Source of the DNA: Panopea generosa
Taxonomy: Eukaryota; Mollusca; Bivalvia; Adapedonta; Hiatellidae
DNA: 64,000 bases
Assembly (NCBI GenBank): GCA_029582155.1
Contig: CM055911.1
Span: 28,866,014 to 28,930,013 of the forward strand
Direction: 5' to 3'
Shown here: piece after piece, positions 12,443 to 24,249 of the stretch
Numbering within the stretch: position 1 is the stretch's first letter
Layout of the letters: every line of letters begins with the position of its first letter
Made by a program: the position numbers and the translations under genes
The notes under the pieces: generated by a model
Told to the model about the DNA's origin: nothing
Seen by the model: the letters and a program-made list of their open reading frames with translations, nothing else
Databases searched by the model: none

Positions 12443-12787
12443 CTAAATTCTAGCTAGAGTAATTTTATAGAAACATTTATTGTACGTAATAATACTATTC
12501 AATATAATCATTTCGTAATAGCCATCCATGCGTAATGAGGGTAAAGAACCCAGGACATGAATGCTCATTTTAAAAAGAGAAAGTACTTCCCGTTGTCCCT
12601 TATTTTCCTTCATTATCATTGCGCTCTTACTGTGATAAGAAAATTGCCATACACCAATTAAAAACAACAGCACATAAACACCGTCTTCTGCATTCCTTCT
12701 AAAATAATAGTATATTAAAACTGTCGTAGATAAAACAAAAACAAACGAAAACAAACATGCTAAACCTACCCCGATCATAGTTGCCAT
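12443..12787 (-). other. Candidate ORF with hydrophobic N-terminus (doubtful)
   Basis: A 114-codon frame starts at ATG 12787, whose context ATCATGG has A at -3 and G at +4. Residues about 5-28 are strongly hydrophobic and followed by YYYFRRN, as in a signal-anchor or type III membrane segment, and a second hydrophobic stretch lies near residues 37-50. The last 60 residues have no obvious character. The frame could be a first coding exon: a possible splice donor (CACAGTAAGAG) lies within it. I do not recognise a family, and chance is a serious alternative because no codon bias or homology can be tested here. Confidence 0.15.
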
Positions 12788-12839
12788 GATTAATTATACG
12801 CTATCTATATCATATCTATATCCCTCTTCAAATCCTAAG

Positions 12840-13200
12840 TAATCCCATCTAGAATCAACGGCTTACCAAGGCGTGAAAGAATCTGTTTATAGTTTTGAGG
12901 GATTATTTTGCTCTCGCCGCTCCGCTCCACCCCCTATTTCATGAACTTTTCATTTATACAAACACTTGAAAACTTGACACGCAAACTGCATTGAAATCCA
13001 TCAACGCTTTAGAGGCGGGTTGGCAAAATTCCGCACTTTTGATTGATCGAGATAATTGCTGGGTTGTGCGAGGTGTTTCGAATAATTACTAGCCAATCAG
13101 AGGCGTTTATGGGAGTCACTGCGCGTGGTCGATACACAGAACGAGGCTCGATTCTGCGGTTAATTGGAGAACTCTAATCTTATCGTTGATCTGGATGTTG
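12840..13200. promoter_or_regulatory. Unique stretch with consensus CCAAT box
   Basis: AGCCAATCAG (13091-13100) is a full match to the NF-Y binding consensus. The surrounding sequence (GCTCTCGCCGCTCCGCTCCA near 12910, GTCACTGCGCG near 13118) is richer in G+C and CpG than its AT-rich surroundings. It lies about 300 bp upstream of the minus-strand ORF at 12787, so it might be a promoter in either direction. No TATA or initiator is certain. Confidence 0.25.
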
Positions 13201-13449
13201 CTAGATATTTAGATTAAATGAGTAAAAACGTGTTATAGGGTGTTTTAATTAATTTGTCTGATATTTTATCGATCATATCGTTTTTATGAGTAATGATCGG
13301 TAGATGTGATATGGAGAGTGTTTATGGTTCTGGCAGCGACACCCTTAATCTAATGAAGATTTATAGTTTAAATATGTGCATCGCTCTATTTAGTTGTTGT
13401 TTTGTTTCTTTTCTTCTTTAAATTTCCTATTTGTATTTTAGTAGCACAA

Positions 13450-13675
13450 AATGGTCATATGTGGTCTAAGGCACTGTCTCAAGAGCTCTTACACCTCACT
13501 GCTGAGATCGTGGGCCCGACTCAGACGCAGGTCCATCAGCGCAATCCAGCCATTTTTTTAAAAAAAGCATCCTGCGGAAAGACTGGTTCTGCTACACAGT
13601 CTTCCACAAATAAAAATGGAAACGGCATATATATAATGGGTCAAAATGGCATAAACTCTACATGTATTTTTGAAA
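13450..13675 (+). mobile_element. SINE family B, diverged copy
   Basis: The head TGGTCTAAGGCACTGTCTCA and GATCGTGGGCCCGACTC align with the head of the copy at 53604-53812. The middle CCTGCGGAAAGACTGGTTCT matches the conserved block TTGCGGAAGGACGG(C/T)G(A/G)TTCT of the other copies. The 3' end AATAAAAATGG...CATATATATAATGGGTCAAAA matches AATAAAACTGG...CATATATAACC of the 16925 copy. The 93-codon frame across it is the translated SINE. Confidence 0.65.
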
Positions 13676-14639
13676 ATGCATAATAAAAAAATAATGCAAT
13701 ATACAATGTAGTCATATTCTCGTTATACAATTGATAGTCACGAGCTATTTAAATTTGAAAAATGTACATGCATAAAATTATGATTATTTTCAGTTATAAC
13801 TAATTTCAAATAAAACTCTATGTTATTAAAAGATTATATTTTTTTTAATATTGCTAAGGAACTTTTAACCACTTAAAGAAAAAAATAATAATTGTAAATA
13901 ATATTGTTACACTTTTATCAAATCTTAATATTCATTTAGCTTATGACTTCTCTACATAATTCCTTGATTTGATTTAGTGATATTTTCCAGATCTTACATG
14001 TATTGTTATGGTCGCGTGTGTTTATACGTCAGACTTCTTTTTTTTACAAGTAACAAACTGAAATTTAATTAAGTGCATTTTTCTCGCAAATTAAAAAATA
14101 TATATTTTCATCATCTTTGACTAGATTAACGTTGATAAATAAAAAACATTTTTTACAGACTTGAAAAGCAACGGCTACGTTGATGAATGTTCCAGTCCGA
14201 AACGTCTTTGCTTTTTCATTCATTCAAATTGTTTAGTTTGAAACTAAATAATTAAATACAAATCTTAAACGATCTGAATGAAAAATCACAGAATTTTAAA
14301 GACTAAAGACTAAGGGACGTATTGAAAATTTCAATAAAGGTTATTTCTGAAATTTATTTTTTCTGCATGATACACATATGAAATAATAATAATAATACCA
14401 CCGCCGACATTTAACTACGTTTCTGTTTTAAAAGATGTGTAACTCTAGTAAAATGGTTCAAAGACATACTATTTCTCATATGTGTTTGTATTTATGTCAC
14501 ACGTGTAAATGGTATTTTTTTTTGCATCAGCTATTATCGGTGAGATAGAAAAAAAAATGAAATATCATTTTTATTTTAAAAAATGTTTTACTAATAAAAT
14601 AAAAAAACTAGCGTGTCCTAACTGTTTTAGTTTTGATTA
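13676..14639. other. Unique AT-rich DNA, nothing recognised
   Basis: Very A/T-rich, with several poly-A and poly-T runs. No coding frame, RNA gene or repeat array. Confidence 0.55.
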
Positions 14640-15925
14640 TGTGATTTGTGTGTTAATTTGTGTGGTACATGTGTATTTACCTTTGAGATGTATGTGTATT
14701 CATTTGTGTAATATATGTGTATATGTTAGTGTGATATGTGTGTTTTTGTTTGTTTAATATATGTGTATATGTTTGTATTATATATGTGTAGATGTGTGTG
14801 TGATATATGTGTATTCGTTTGTGTGATATATGTGTATTTGTTTGTGATATATTTGTGTATTTGTTTGTGTGATAGACAATGTATGTGTATTCATTTGTGT
14901 AATATATGTGTATTTGTTTGTGTGATATATGGGTTTTTGTTTGTGTGATATATGGATGTGTGTTTGTGTGATATATATGTGTATTTGTTTGCATGATATA
15001 TGTGTATTTGTTTGTGTAATATATGTGTATTTGTTTATGTAATATATGTGTATATGTTTGTATGATATATGTGTATATGTGTGTGTGATATATGTGTATT
15101 TGTTTGTAAGATAAATGTGTATTTGTTTGTGTATGCATTTGTGTAATATATGTGTATTTGTTTGTGTAATATATGTGTATTTGTTTGTGTGATATATGGG
15201 TATTTGTTTGTGTGATATAAGAATATCTGTTTGTGTGATATATATGTGTATTCGTTTGTGTGATATATGTGTATTTGTTTGTGTAATATATGTGTATTTG
15301 TTTGTGTAATGTATGTGTATTTGTTTGTGTGATATATGGGTATTTGTTTGTGTGATATTTGAATATCTGTTTGTGTGATATATATGTGTATTCGTTTGAG
15401 TGATATATGTGTATTTTTTGTGTAATATATGTGTATTTGTTTCTGTAATATATGTGTATTTGTTTGTGTAATATATGTGTATTTGTTTCTGTGATATATG
15501 GGTATTTGTTTGTGTGATATATGTGTATTTGTTTGTGTAATATATGTGTATTTGTTTGTGTGATATTTGAATATCTGTTTGTGTGATATTTGAATATCTG
15601 TTTGTGTGATATATATGTGTATTCGTTTGCGTGTTATATGTGTATTTGTTTGTGTAATATATGTGTATTTGTTTGTGTAATATATGTGTATTTGTTTGTG
15701 TAATATATGTGTATTTGTTTCTGTGATATATGGGTATTTGTTTGTGTAATATATGTGTTTTTGTTTGTGTAATATATGTGTATTTGTTTCTGTGATATAT
15801 GGGTATTTGTTTGTGTAATATATGTGTTTTTGTTTGTGTAATATATGTGTATTTGTTTCTGTGATATATGTGTATTTGTTTCTGTGATATAGGTGTATTT
15901 GTTTGTGAGATAAATGTGTGATGTG
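14640..15925. repeat. 23-bp minisatellite, about 55 copies
   Basis: The unit is ATATATGTGTATTTGTTTGT plus GTG/GTA (23 bp; for example positions 15661, 15684, 15707). Variants include GATATATGGGTATTTG and GATATTTGAATATCTG. Three-unit blocks repeat as 69-bp higher-order units near 15700-15860. The minus strand has few stop codons in any frame and gives a Thr/His/Lys/Tyr-rich frame of up to 410 codons, which I attribute to the repeat. The array ends where a minus-strand family B SINE begins. Confidence 0.95.
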
Positions 15926-15929
15926 TTTC

Positions 15930-16050
15930 CGTAAATTCCCCCAGGGTCCTTCGACAAGTAAATGGCCAATGTTCCTGCATACTGTCTGAACCGAGCCGCC
16001 CTCGAACCAAGGACTTACGTATTGTTTGAGATAATGTTTAAACTCTATAC
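15930..16050 (-). mobile_element. SINE family B, partial copy abutting the 23-bp array
   Basis: On the minus strand, GTCCTTGGTTCGAGGGCGG (B box) is followed by TTGGCCATTTACTTGTCGAA and GGACCCTGGGGG, matching the B-box and AATTACTTGCGGAAGGACGG region of other family B copies. The 3' portion is missing, apparently cut off at the array boundary near 15920. Confidence 0.6.
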
Positions 16051-16121
16051 CAGCAGTTTCAACATGGACAGTAACATAATTTATAAAATATGACTAGTAC
16101 AATAATAAATAGAGGATATGC

Positions 16122-16250
16122 GTTTGTTTTTTTGGTGCAATATCGAATTATATTTCACCAAGTGATCACCAAAAGTAATATCCACTCGAGAGAATATCAT
16201 TTGTGGTGATCACGAGATGAAATATCATTTGATCTTACACCAAAACAAAC
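16122..16250. mobile_element. Palindromic fold-back (MITE-like) element
   Basis: Two arms of about 65 bp face each other across a central CTCGAG (16185-16190). Matching pairs include GTTTGTTTT...GGTG with CACC...AAAACAAAC, ATATTTCA with TGAAATAT, and TGATCACC with GGTGATCA. Identity between arms is roughly 80% by eye, with two or three indels. There is no loop to speak of, so the single strand would form one long hairpin. No coding capacity and no second copy were seen in the window. Confidence 0.7.
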
Positions 16251-16920
16251 ACATTTTCTTTTTATTTTATACATTAACATAATGTTTTGTTTATTTTGAC
16301 CTCAATTCGTATTTTATATATTAGTGGATTAAAAAAAAAAAGTTACTTTTTTTAAAATATTAATATGCAAGCACAAAAAAAATCATAATTTCATTGTTTG
16401 AAACAGTGGATTTCCATAAATAATCCACTGAGAAATAAATGTGTCTATAATTCATCAAAAAGCATAAAATAAATAAAACATAATTATTACAATATAATTA
16501 ATAAAATATAATTATGATAATCACAATCTAATTAATAGAATGTAATACAACATCTGTTCCAGGAGAGAACACTCGATGGTTTAAGTGTTCGTTTGGTAAG
16601 TAGTTACTGTAGATAGTTTGGCTATTTTAATAGTGGACACTCAGAATAGACAACTGAAATAGGTAACATACTAAACACGAGATAGCTATCATCTTTTTTT
16701 AACATCGGGGCTGTAAAAACAGTACACTTTTCTGGCTCGTTCCCTTATCTATCCTTGATTTCAGTTCAACTTCAGTTTTTTTTTGTTACTTAATCAACAT
16801 ACAACAGTGTCTGCCTATTTCACTCTAATTGATTTTTACACATACGCTCCCCCACCTCAAAGAATGAATGCATTAACACATAAAAAATGCACAATAATTG
16901 GCAAGTTGACCAATACTTTT
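16251..16920. other. Unique AT-rich DNA with a small hairpin
   Basis: A perfect 9-bp inverted repeat, CAGTGGATT (16404-16412) and AATCCACTG (16422-16430), is the only structure of note. Otherwise AT-rich and unannotated. Confidence 0.55.
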
Positions 16921-16924
16921 TATA

Positions 16925-17096
16925 ATAAAGTGTTAGAGTCCCGCTCGCTCCAAAATCTTTTTGCGATACAGTTTGCCAGTTACTTGCGGAAGGACGGTGG
17001 TTCTATACATATTCATTCTGATGTCTCCACCAATAAAACTGGATATGCCATATATAACCAGAAATGTGTTGAAAATGGCGATAAACCCCATTAAGA
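16925..17096 (+). mobile_element. SINE family B, 5'-truncated copy with clear 3' module
   Basis: It begins within the B-box region (GAGTCCCGCTCGCTCC), continues through CCAGTTACTTGCGGAAGGAC and CTCCACCAATAAAACTGG, and ends ACCAGAAATGTGTTGAAAAT then GGCGATAAACCCC. The central motif and the 3' module resemble the MetaSINE-type elements known from molluscs and other invertebrates; that family link is from memory. The long plus-strand frame over it is the translated element plus flank. Confidence 0.7.
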
Positions 17097-17455
17097 TATA
17101 AAAAAAAGTGGGGACATTAGGGTCAGTTTTTTAAAATGGACTCCATAATTGTTAAAAAAAATCACTTGACAAATAGAACAAATACAAAAAATACACAAGC
17201 ATATTTATATTTTGTTAATGATAAAACTTGATTGATTCTGTTTTCATTTGAAATTCCAAGCATTTTAAATTATTTCACTCGTTTAAATTAAAAGTATTTT
17301 CAATTAATTGTTAGCGGCAAAGAAATTCATTATAATATTTTGTTTAATATTATTTCTGGTAAACAAAGTTTATTTCAAATTCTGACTGCCAGTGTCCCAA
17401 ATGCCGCCTACCATAGATAGCTGTGTTTTGTTTGTTTGAACATTAAGCGTCATTT
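17097..17455. other. Unique AT-rich DNA, nothing recognised
   Basis: AT-rich linker between two SINEs. No supported feature. Confidence 0.55.
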
Positions 17456-17717
17456 TTAAGCCGTCGGGGGCTAACAGTCGGTCAATCGACATTGACGACT
17501 CTTTCCTGGGATCCTGGAAGGTTAACCAGTATTCGAGCACACTTTTCTCTACAAGTAACTGATAACTTTCCCACTTGAATCAGCGGTGAGAGACGAATGA
17601 TAATGAGACGCAATGTCGTATATCAATCATCACGGAGACTGTGGCCGGGCTGGGAATCGAACTCACACCATCTGGATTGATAGTCGGAAGCGCTACCGAC
17701 TGAGCTAACCGGGACCG
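17456..17717 (-). mobile_element. SINE family A, minus-strand copy
   Basis: On the minus strand the head reads GGTTAGCTCAGTCGGTAGCG (A box, close to a true tRNA), then GTGTGAGTTCGATTCCCAGC (B box), then ATATACGACATTGCGTCTCA, AAGTGGGAAAGTTATCAGTT, GGTTAACCTTCCAGGATCCC and GTTAGCCCCCGACGGC. The ATCA tail seen in other copies is missing here, where GCTTAAAAATGACGCTTAAT follows instead. Its boxes are among the best preserved in the window. Confidence 0.85.
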
Positions 17718-17885
17718 GCGTATAGCTATTTGATATATGCGAACTCGATACTGTCTACTTTTGTAGTCATTAAGACATCTTATTTCTATATGTTTTACTT
17801 ATTAGATATTATGCAAATTGAAATATAATTAAATTTAGTACGAATATGACACTTGAATTCAAGAGTCTAAAATGCGGCCAGAATA

Positions 17886-18335
17886 TTAGTGGATGTCCCG
17901 GAATTTTGGCAGATGGCCGGAATGTTGGCGGATGTGCCGGAATTGTGATGGATGTGCCGGAATCATGGTAGATGTGCCGGAATTGTGATGGATGTGCCGG
18001 AATAATGGTAGATGTGCCAGAATTGTGATGGATGTGCCGGAATAATGGTAGATGTGCCGGAATTGTGATGGATGTGCCGGAATAATGGTAGATGTGCCGG
18101 AATTGTGATGGATGTGCCGGAATAATGGTAGATGTGCCAGAATTGTGATGGATGTGCCGGAATAATGGTAGATGTGCCGGAATTGTGATGGATGTGCCGG
18201 AATAATGGTAGATGTGCCGGAATGTTGGCAGATATGTCGGAATGTTGGCGGATGTACAGGAATAAGGCGGATGTGCCGAAATGTTGGTGGATGTATCCAA
18301 TTGTTGGTGGATGTACCGAAATATTGGCTGATTTT
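17886..18335. repeat. 20-bp minisatellite organised as a 40-bp dimer
   Basis: Half-units GATGTGCCGGAATTGTGATG and GATGTGCCGGAATAATGGTA alternate regularly in the centre (17970-18220), giving a 40-bp higher-order period. The edges are single 20-bp units with more substitutions, such as GATGTGCCGGAATGTTGGCG. There are about 22 half-units. The minus-strand frame of 163 codons here is an artefact. Confidence 0.95.
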
Positions 18336-18451
18336 GTTATCCCTAATATATGATAGAACTGAGGATTTTGTTTTGAAGTAAGAGAGAATTCACACCTCTC
18401 TTTAGTCTTTATATGTCTTCCAGTATGTCTAGAAATTTTACTTCCCAGTAT

Positions 18452-18620
18452 AGATGGTACTGGGACAGAACAGTTACTTTGTATACGATGTAGATGAAAC
18501 TTGGTGCAGAATAGTTTCTTTGTATACGATGTGATGAAACTTGGTACAGGACAGTTATTTTGTATACGGTGTAGATGAAAATGGGCACAGATCAGCTACT
18601 TTGTATACGGTGAAGGTGAA
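18452..18620. repeat. Outlying degenerate units of the 41-bp satellite
   Basis: Four diverged units with the phrase ACAGAACAGTTACTTTGTAT and the end GTGTAGATGAAA precede the main array. They are separated from it by non-repeat DNA at 18621-18888. Confidence 0.85.
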
Positions 18621-18888
18621 AGCTGATTTACAAAGTCTTTATAGTACATAGACTTACATGGAACTTCTTGAATTCAACACTTTTAACGGTGAATAAATAC
18701 TATAATAATTGTATGATTTTCCAAATGTTGAAATATAAATAGCAAAGAATGTCTGCTGTGCGTGTTAATATTTTCCTGCACATTACTTGATACCTAAATT
18801 GCATATTAGGCGTATGGTTGTTCGTGTTAATGGACACGATGGCCGATTTGTACAAAACAATGTTGGCTATGTGAGGTGGAAGTTGATT
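18621..18888. other. Non-repeat DNA splitting the 41-bp satellite
   Basis: About 270 bp of unique AT-rich DNA lies between the four outlying units and the main array. It could be an insertion or the original flank. I see no SINE boxes or terminal repeats in it. Confidence 0.55.
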
Positions 18889-21800
18889 ATACAGAGTAGA
18901 TTGGTACCGGTACAGAATTTTTACATTTAGAAACGGTGTATATGGAATTGGTATAGAACAGTAACTTTATATACGGTGTAGAACAAAGCTGGTACAGAAC
19001 AATTACTTTATATACGGTGTAACTGAACGCTGGTACAGAACAGTTACTTTGTAAACGCCATAGATGGCAGCTGGTACAGAACTGTTACTTTATATACGGT
19101 GTAACTGAACGCTGGTACAGAACAGTTACTTTGTAAACGGTGTAGTTGGCAGATGTAACAGAACTGTTACTTTTTATAGGGTGTAGATGGAAACTGGTAC
19201 AGAACTGTTACTTTGTTTACTGTATAGATGGAAGCTGGTACAAAACTGTTACTTTGTATATATGGTGTAACTGAACGCTGGTACAGAACAGTTACTTTGT
19301 AAACGGTGTAGATGGCAGCTGTAACAGATACGTTACTTTTTGAAGGGTGTAGATGGAAGCTGGTACAGAACTATTACTTTGTATACAGAATAGTTGGCAG
19401 CTGGTACAGAACTGTTACTTTGTATTCAGTGTAGATGGAAGCTGGTACAGAACTGTTACTTTGTATTCAGTGTAGATGGCAGCTGGTACAGAACTGTAAC
19501 ATTGTAAACTGTATAGATGGCAGCTGGTACAGGACTGTAACTTTGTATACGGTATAGATGGAAGCTGGTACAGAACTGTTACTTTGTATACAGAATAGTT
19601 GGCAGCTGGTACAGAACTGTTACTTTGTATTCAGTGTAGATGGAAGCTGGTACAGAACTGTTACTTTGTATTCAGTGTAGATGGCAGCTGGTACAGAACT
19701 GTAACATTGTAAACGGTATAGATGGCAGCTGGTACAGGACTGTAACTTTGTATACGGTATAGATGGAAGCTGGTACAGAACTGTTACTTTGTATACGGTA
19801 TAGATGGCAGCTGGTACAGAACTGTTACTTTATATTCGGTGTAGATGGCAGCTGGTACAGAACTATTACTTTGTATTCGGTGTAGATGGAAGCTGGTACA
19901 GAACTGTTGCTTTCTATTCGGTGTAGATAGCAGCTGGTACAAAACTGTTACTTTGTATTCGGTGTAGATGGAAGCTGGTACAGAACTGTTACTTTGTATT
20001 CAATGTAGATGGCAGCTGGTACAGAACTGTAACATTGTAAACGGTATAGATGGCAGCTGGTACAGGACTGGTACTTTGTATACAGTATAGATGGAAGCTG
20101 GTACAGAACTGTTATTTTGTATACGGTATAGATGGGAGCTGGTACAGAACTGTTACTTTGTATACGGTGTAGAACAAAGCTGGTACAGAACAGTTACTTT
20201 ATATACGGTGTAACTGAACGCTGGTACAGAACAGTTACTTTGTATACGGTGTAGATGGCAGCTGGTACATAACTGGTTCTTCATATTCGGTGTAGATTGA
20301 TGCTGGTACAGAACTGTTACTTTGTATACAGTATAGATGGAAGCTGGTACAGAACTATTACTTTTAATACTGTACAGATGGCAGCTGGTACAGAACTGTT
20401 ACTTTGCATTCGATGTAAATGGAATCCGGCACATAACTGTTACTTTGTATTCAGTGTAGATGGCAGCTGGTACAGAATTGTAACTTTGTATACGGTATAG
20501 ATCGAAGCTGGTACAGAACTGTTACTTTGTATACGGTATAGATGGAAGCTGGTTCAGAACTGTTACTTTGCATACGGTTTAGATGGAAGCTGGTACAGAA
20601 CTGTTACTTTGTATTCAGTGTAGATGGCAGCTGGTACAGAACTGTTACTTTATATACGGTGTAGATTGATGCTAGTACAGAACTGTTACTTTGTATACGG
20701 TATAGATGACAGCTGGTACAGAACAGTTTCTTCATATTTGGTGTAGATTGAAGATGGTACAGAGTTGTTTCTTTGTATTCGGTGAAGATGGAAGCTGGTA
20801 CAGAACAGTTACTTTATATTCGGTGTAGATGGCAGCTGGTACAGAACTGTTACTTTATATTCGGTGTAGATGGCAGCTGGTACAGAACTGTTACTTTGTA
20901 TACAGTATAGATGAAAGCTGGTGCAGAACTGTTACTTTGTAAACGGTATAAATGGAAGCTGGTACAGAACTGTTACTTTATATTCGGTGTAGATGGCAGC
21001 TTGTTCAGAACTGTTACTTTGTATACAGTGTAGGTGGCAGCTGGTACAGAACTGTTTCTTCATATTCGGTGTAGATTAAAGCTGGTACAGAACTGTTACT
21101 TTTATATTCGGTGTATGTTGCAGCAGGTACATAACTGTTTCTTCATATTCGGTGTAGATGGCAGCTGGTACAGAATTGTTACTTTATATTCGGTGTAGAT
21201 GGCAGCTGGTACAGAACTGTTACTTTGTATTCGGTGTAGATGGAAGGTGGTACAGAACTGTTACATTGTATTCAGTGTAGATGGAACCTGGTACAGAACT
21301 GTAACTTTATATTCAGTGTAAATTGAAGCTGGTACAGAACTGTTTCTTCATATTCTGTATAGATGGAAGCTGGTGCAGAACTGATACTTTGTATTCGGTG
21401 TAGATGGAAGCTGGTATAGAACTGTTACTTTTATACGGTGTAGATGAAAGCTGGTACAAAACTGTTACTTTGTATTCGGTGTAGATGGAAGCTGGTACAA
21501 AACTGTTACTTTGTATTCATGTAAATGGAAGCTGGTACAGAACTGTTTCTTCATATTCTGTATAGATGGAAGCTAGTGCAGAACTGATACTTTGTATTCG
21601 GTGTAGATGGAAGCTGGTACAGAACTGTTATTTTGTATACGGTGTAGATGAAAGCTGGTACAAAACTGTTACTTTGTATTCTGTGTAGATGGAAGCTGGT
21701 ACAAAACTGTTACTTTGTATTCGGTGTAGATTGAAGCTGGTACTGAACTGTTACATTGTATACGGTGTAGATGAAAGGTGGTACAAAACTGTTACTTTGT

Positions 21801-23250
21801 ATTCGTTGTAGATGGAAGCTGGTACAAAACTGTTACTTTGTATTCGGTGTAGATTGAAGCTTGTACTGAACTGTTACATTGTATACGGTGTAGATTAAAG
21901 GTGGTATAAAACTGTTACTTTGTATTCGGTGTAGATGGAAGCTGGTACAGAACTGTTACTTTGTATTCGGTGTAGATTGAAGCTGGTACAGAACTGTTAC
22001 ATTGTATACGGTATAGATTGAAGCTGGTACAGAACTGTTAATTTGTATACGGTATAGTTGGAAGCTGGTACAGAACTGTTACTTTGTATACGGTGTAGAT
22101 TGAAGCTGGTACAGAACTGTTACTTTGTATTCAGTGTAGATTGAAGCTGGTACAAAACTGTTACTTTGTATACGTTGTAGATTAAATCAGGTACAGAAGT
22201 GTGACATTGTATACGGTATAGATGGCAGCTGGTACATAATGATTTCTTTTATATTCGGTGTAGATTGAAGCTGGTACAGAATTGTTACTTTGTATACGGT
22301 GTAGATGGAAGCTGGTACAGAACTGTTACTTTGTATTCGGTGTAGATTGAAGCTGGTACAGAACGGTTACTTTGTATACGGTATAGATGGAAGCTGGTAC
22401 AGAACTGTTACTTTTTATACGGTTTAGATGGCAGCTGGTACATAACTGTTTCTTCATATTCGGTGTAGATTGAAACTGGTACAGAACGGTTACTTTGTAT
22501 ACGGTGTAGATGGCAGCTGGTATAGAACTGTTACTTTGTATTCGGTATAGATGGCAGCTGGTACAGAACTATTACTACATATTCGGTGTAGATTGAAGTT
22601 GGTACAAAACTGTTTCTTCATGTTCGGTATAAATGGAAGCTGGTACAGAACTGTTACATTGTATTCAGTGTAGATGGAAGCTTGTACAGAACTGTTACTT
22701 TGTATTCAGTGTAGATGGTAGCTGGTATTGAACTGTAACTTTGTATTCGTCGTAAATAGAAGCTGGTACAGAACTGTTTCTTCATGTTCGGTAAAGATGG
22801 AAGCTGGTACAGAACTGTTATTTTGTATTCGGTGTAGATGGAAGCTGGTACAGAACTGTTACTTTGTATTCGGTGTAGATAGATTCGGTGTAGATGGAAG
22901 CTGGTCCAGAACTGTCACTTTATATTCGGTGTAGATGGAAGCTGGTACAGAACTGTTACTTTGTATTCGGTGTAAATGGAAACTGGTACATTACTGTTAC
23001 ATTGTATTTGGTGTAGATGGAAGCTGTTACAGAACTGTTACTTTGTGTTCTGTGTAGATGGCAGCTGGTACAGAACTGTTACTTTGATTTCTGTGTAGAT
23101 GGCAGCTGGTACAGAACTATTACTTTGTGTTCTGTGTAGATAAAAGCGGGCAAAGAATAGCTACTTTTTCTGTTGCAGAAGGCTCTGGTTCAGAATAGCT
23201 CCGTTGTATAGGATATAAATGGAAGCCGGTACAGAACATTTATTTTATAT
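18889..23250. repeat. 41-bp satellite, about 106 copies
   Basis: The unit contains AGATGGAAGCTGGTACAGAA followed by CTGTTACTTTGTATTCGGTG and T (41 bp; for example 19441 to 19482). Common variants are GGCAGC for GGAAGC, TATAC for TATTC and TTTCTTCATATTC for TTACTTTGTATTC, which suggest subfamilies. A five-unit block (205 bp) repeats from 19381 to 19790. Units degrade past 23130. Short plus-strand frames through it are artefacts because most units carry TAG. Confidence 0.97.
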
Positions 23251-24035
23251 ACTGCAAAAGTGAAACGTTCTGCAAAACCGTTGCAATACTCGTATTAGAT
23301 TGCGTGATAGTTCCAATATAAAGATAATTATTATTTCTCTGAACCATAAATTTACTTGATACCTGAGGTGTAATAACGATGTTTTATACCTTTCACTACA
23401 AAGTTGCCATGGGGATTGTTTTACAGTGGACATCCAAGATCTTAATTATACAGAACATAAAGCAAAATTCAACTTTGTGGTAAGAATGTTTTAATTTCGT
23501 TTAAAATTTAAATCTATGAACTTAATATGAACATTACTATTTTCTGATTCTGTTTGTTTCATGCGATTTTTGTCCGCTTTGTGCAGTAAACTAGAAATAT
23601 TAAAATATACTAGCATTCGTTAAAGATGAATTGAAGCAAAATAGTTTAAAATCGAACGATTTTCTTCAATTTTAAAAATTAACATCAGTGTATAGCCACA
23701 TTATCATTTTGATCAATTCCCCTCATAGTTTTTGTCTCTTTTCATCTCTTCACATTTCCTCTTATTTAATTTTTTGTTATTTACGCATACTATCATTTAA
23801 ATCCGGATCCAGCTAGTTCGGTGTTTACGTCTCACATCACTATTGCATTTCCCATAGGGCTCCATTGGAACATTTATTTCCAAAACAAAGTGAAAAAAAC
23901 AAAATCCGCAGCATATGTCTGGGCTCAAATTCTTCACTGGTTCAAGATACACAATTATAAAGGGGAAAAAGCATACCATGACCAGGTATTGTTTTTTTAA
24001 AATTCAATGCTTTTGTGAGACCTATCAATTTTCAG
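23251..24035. other. Unique DNA, nothing recognised
   Basis: Two minus-strand frames of about 60 codons (23245-23433, 23797-23979) have no recognised domain. No repeat structure. Confidence 0.5.
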
Positions 24036-24044
24036 AGAAATGTC

Positions 24045-24115
24045 AACTTTCCCCCACGATGCGGTTCGAACCAACAATTCTGAAATGACACAGAATGGTA
24101 TCAGCATCAGCAAAT
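24045..24115 (-). mobile_element. Possible tRNA-like SINE head (weak)
   Basis: The minus strand shows a perfect B-box core GGTTCGAACC (around 24063-24072) preceded by GAATTGTT and a diverged head. Similarity to the other families is not clear. Confidence 0.3.
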
Positions 24116-24249
24116 TTTCAGTGGTGATTTCTAAAATATCAACCATTTAACTCATGCTAAGAAATAACAAAACACTGCAGTAAAAAGCAATGAAAAAAGA
24201 AGAAAAAGAGTACTATAGATTTATTACTACCTCCTTAATCTGTAGATCC

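Noticed and set aside
14778-16010. A 410-codon minus-strand open frame rich in Thr, His and Tyr
   Set aside because: It coincides with the 23-bp minisatellite and runs on into a SINE. The peptide repeats follow the DNA unit and change frame with it, and no start context, splice signal or domain is present.
17640-17717. A functional tRNA gene on the minus strand
   Set aside because: The A and B boxes are good, but the anticodon arm lacks a stem and the sequence continues into the family A SINE body.
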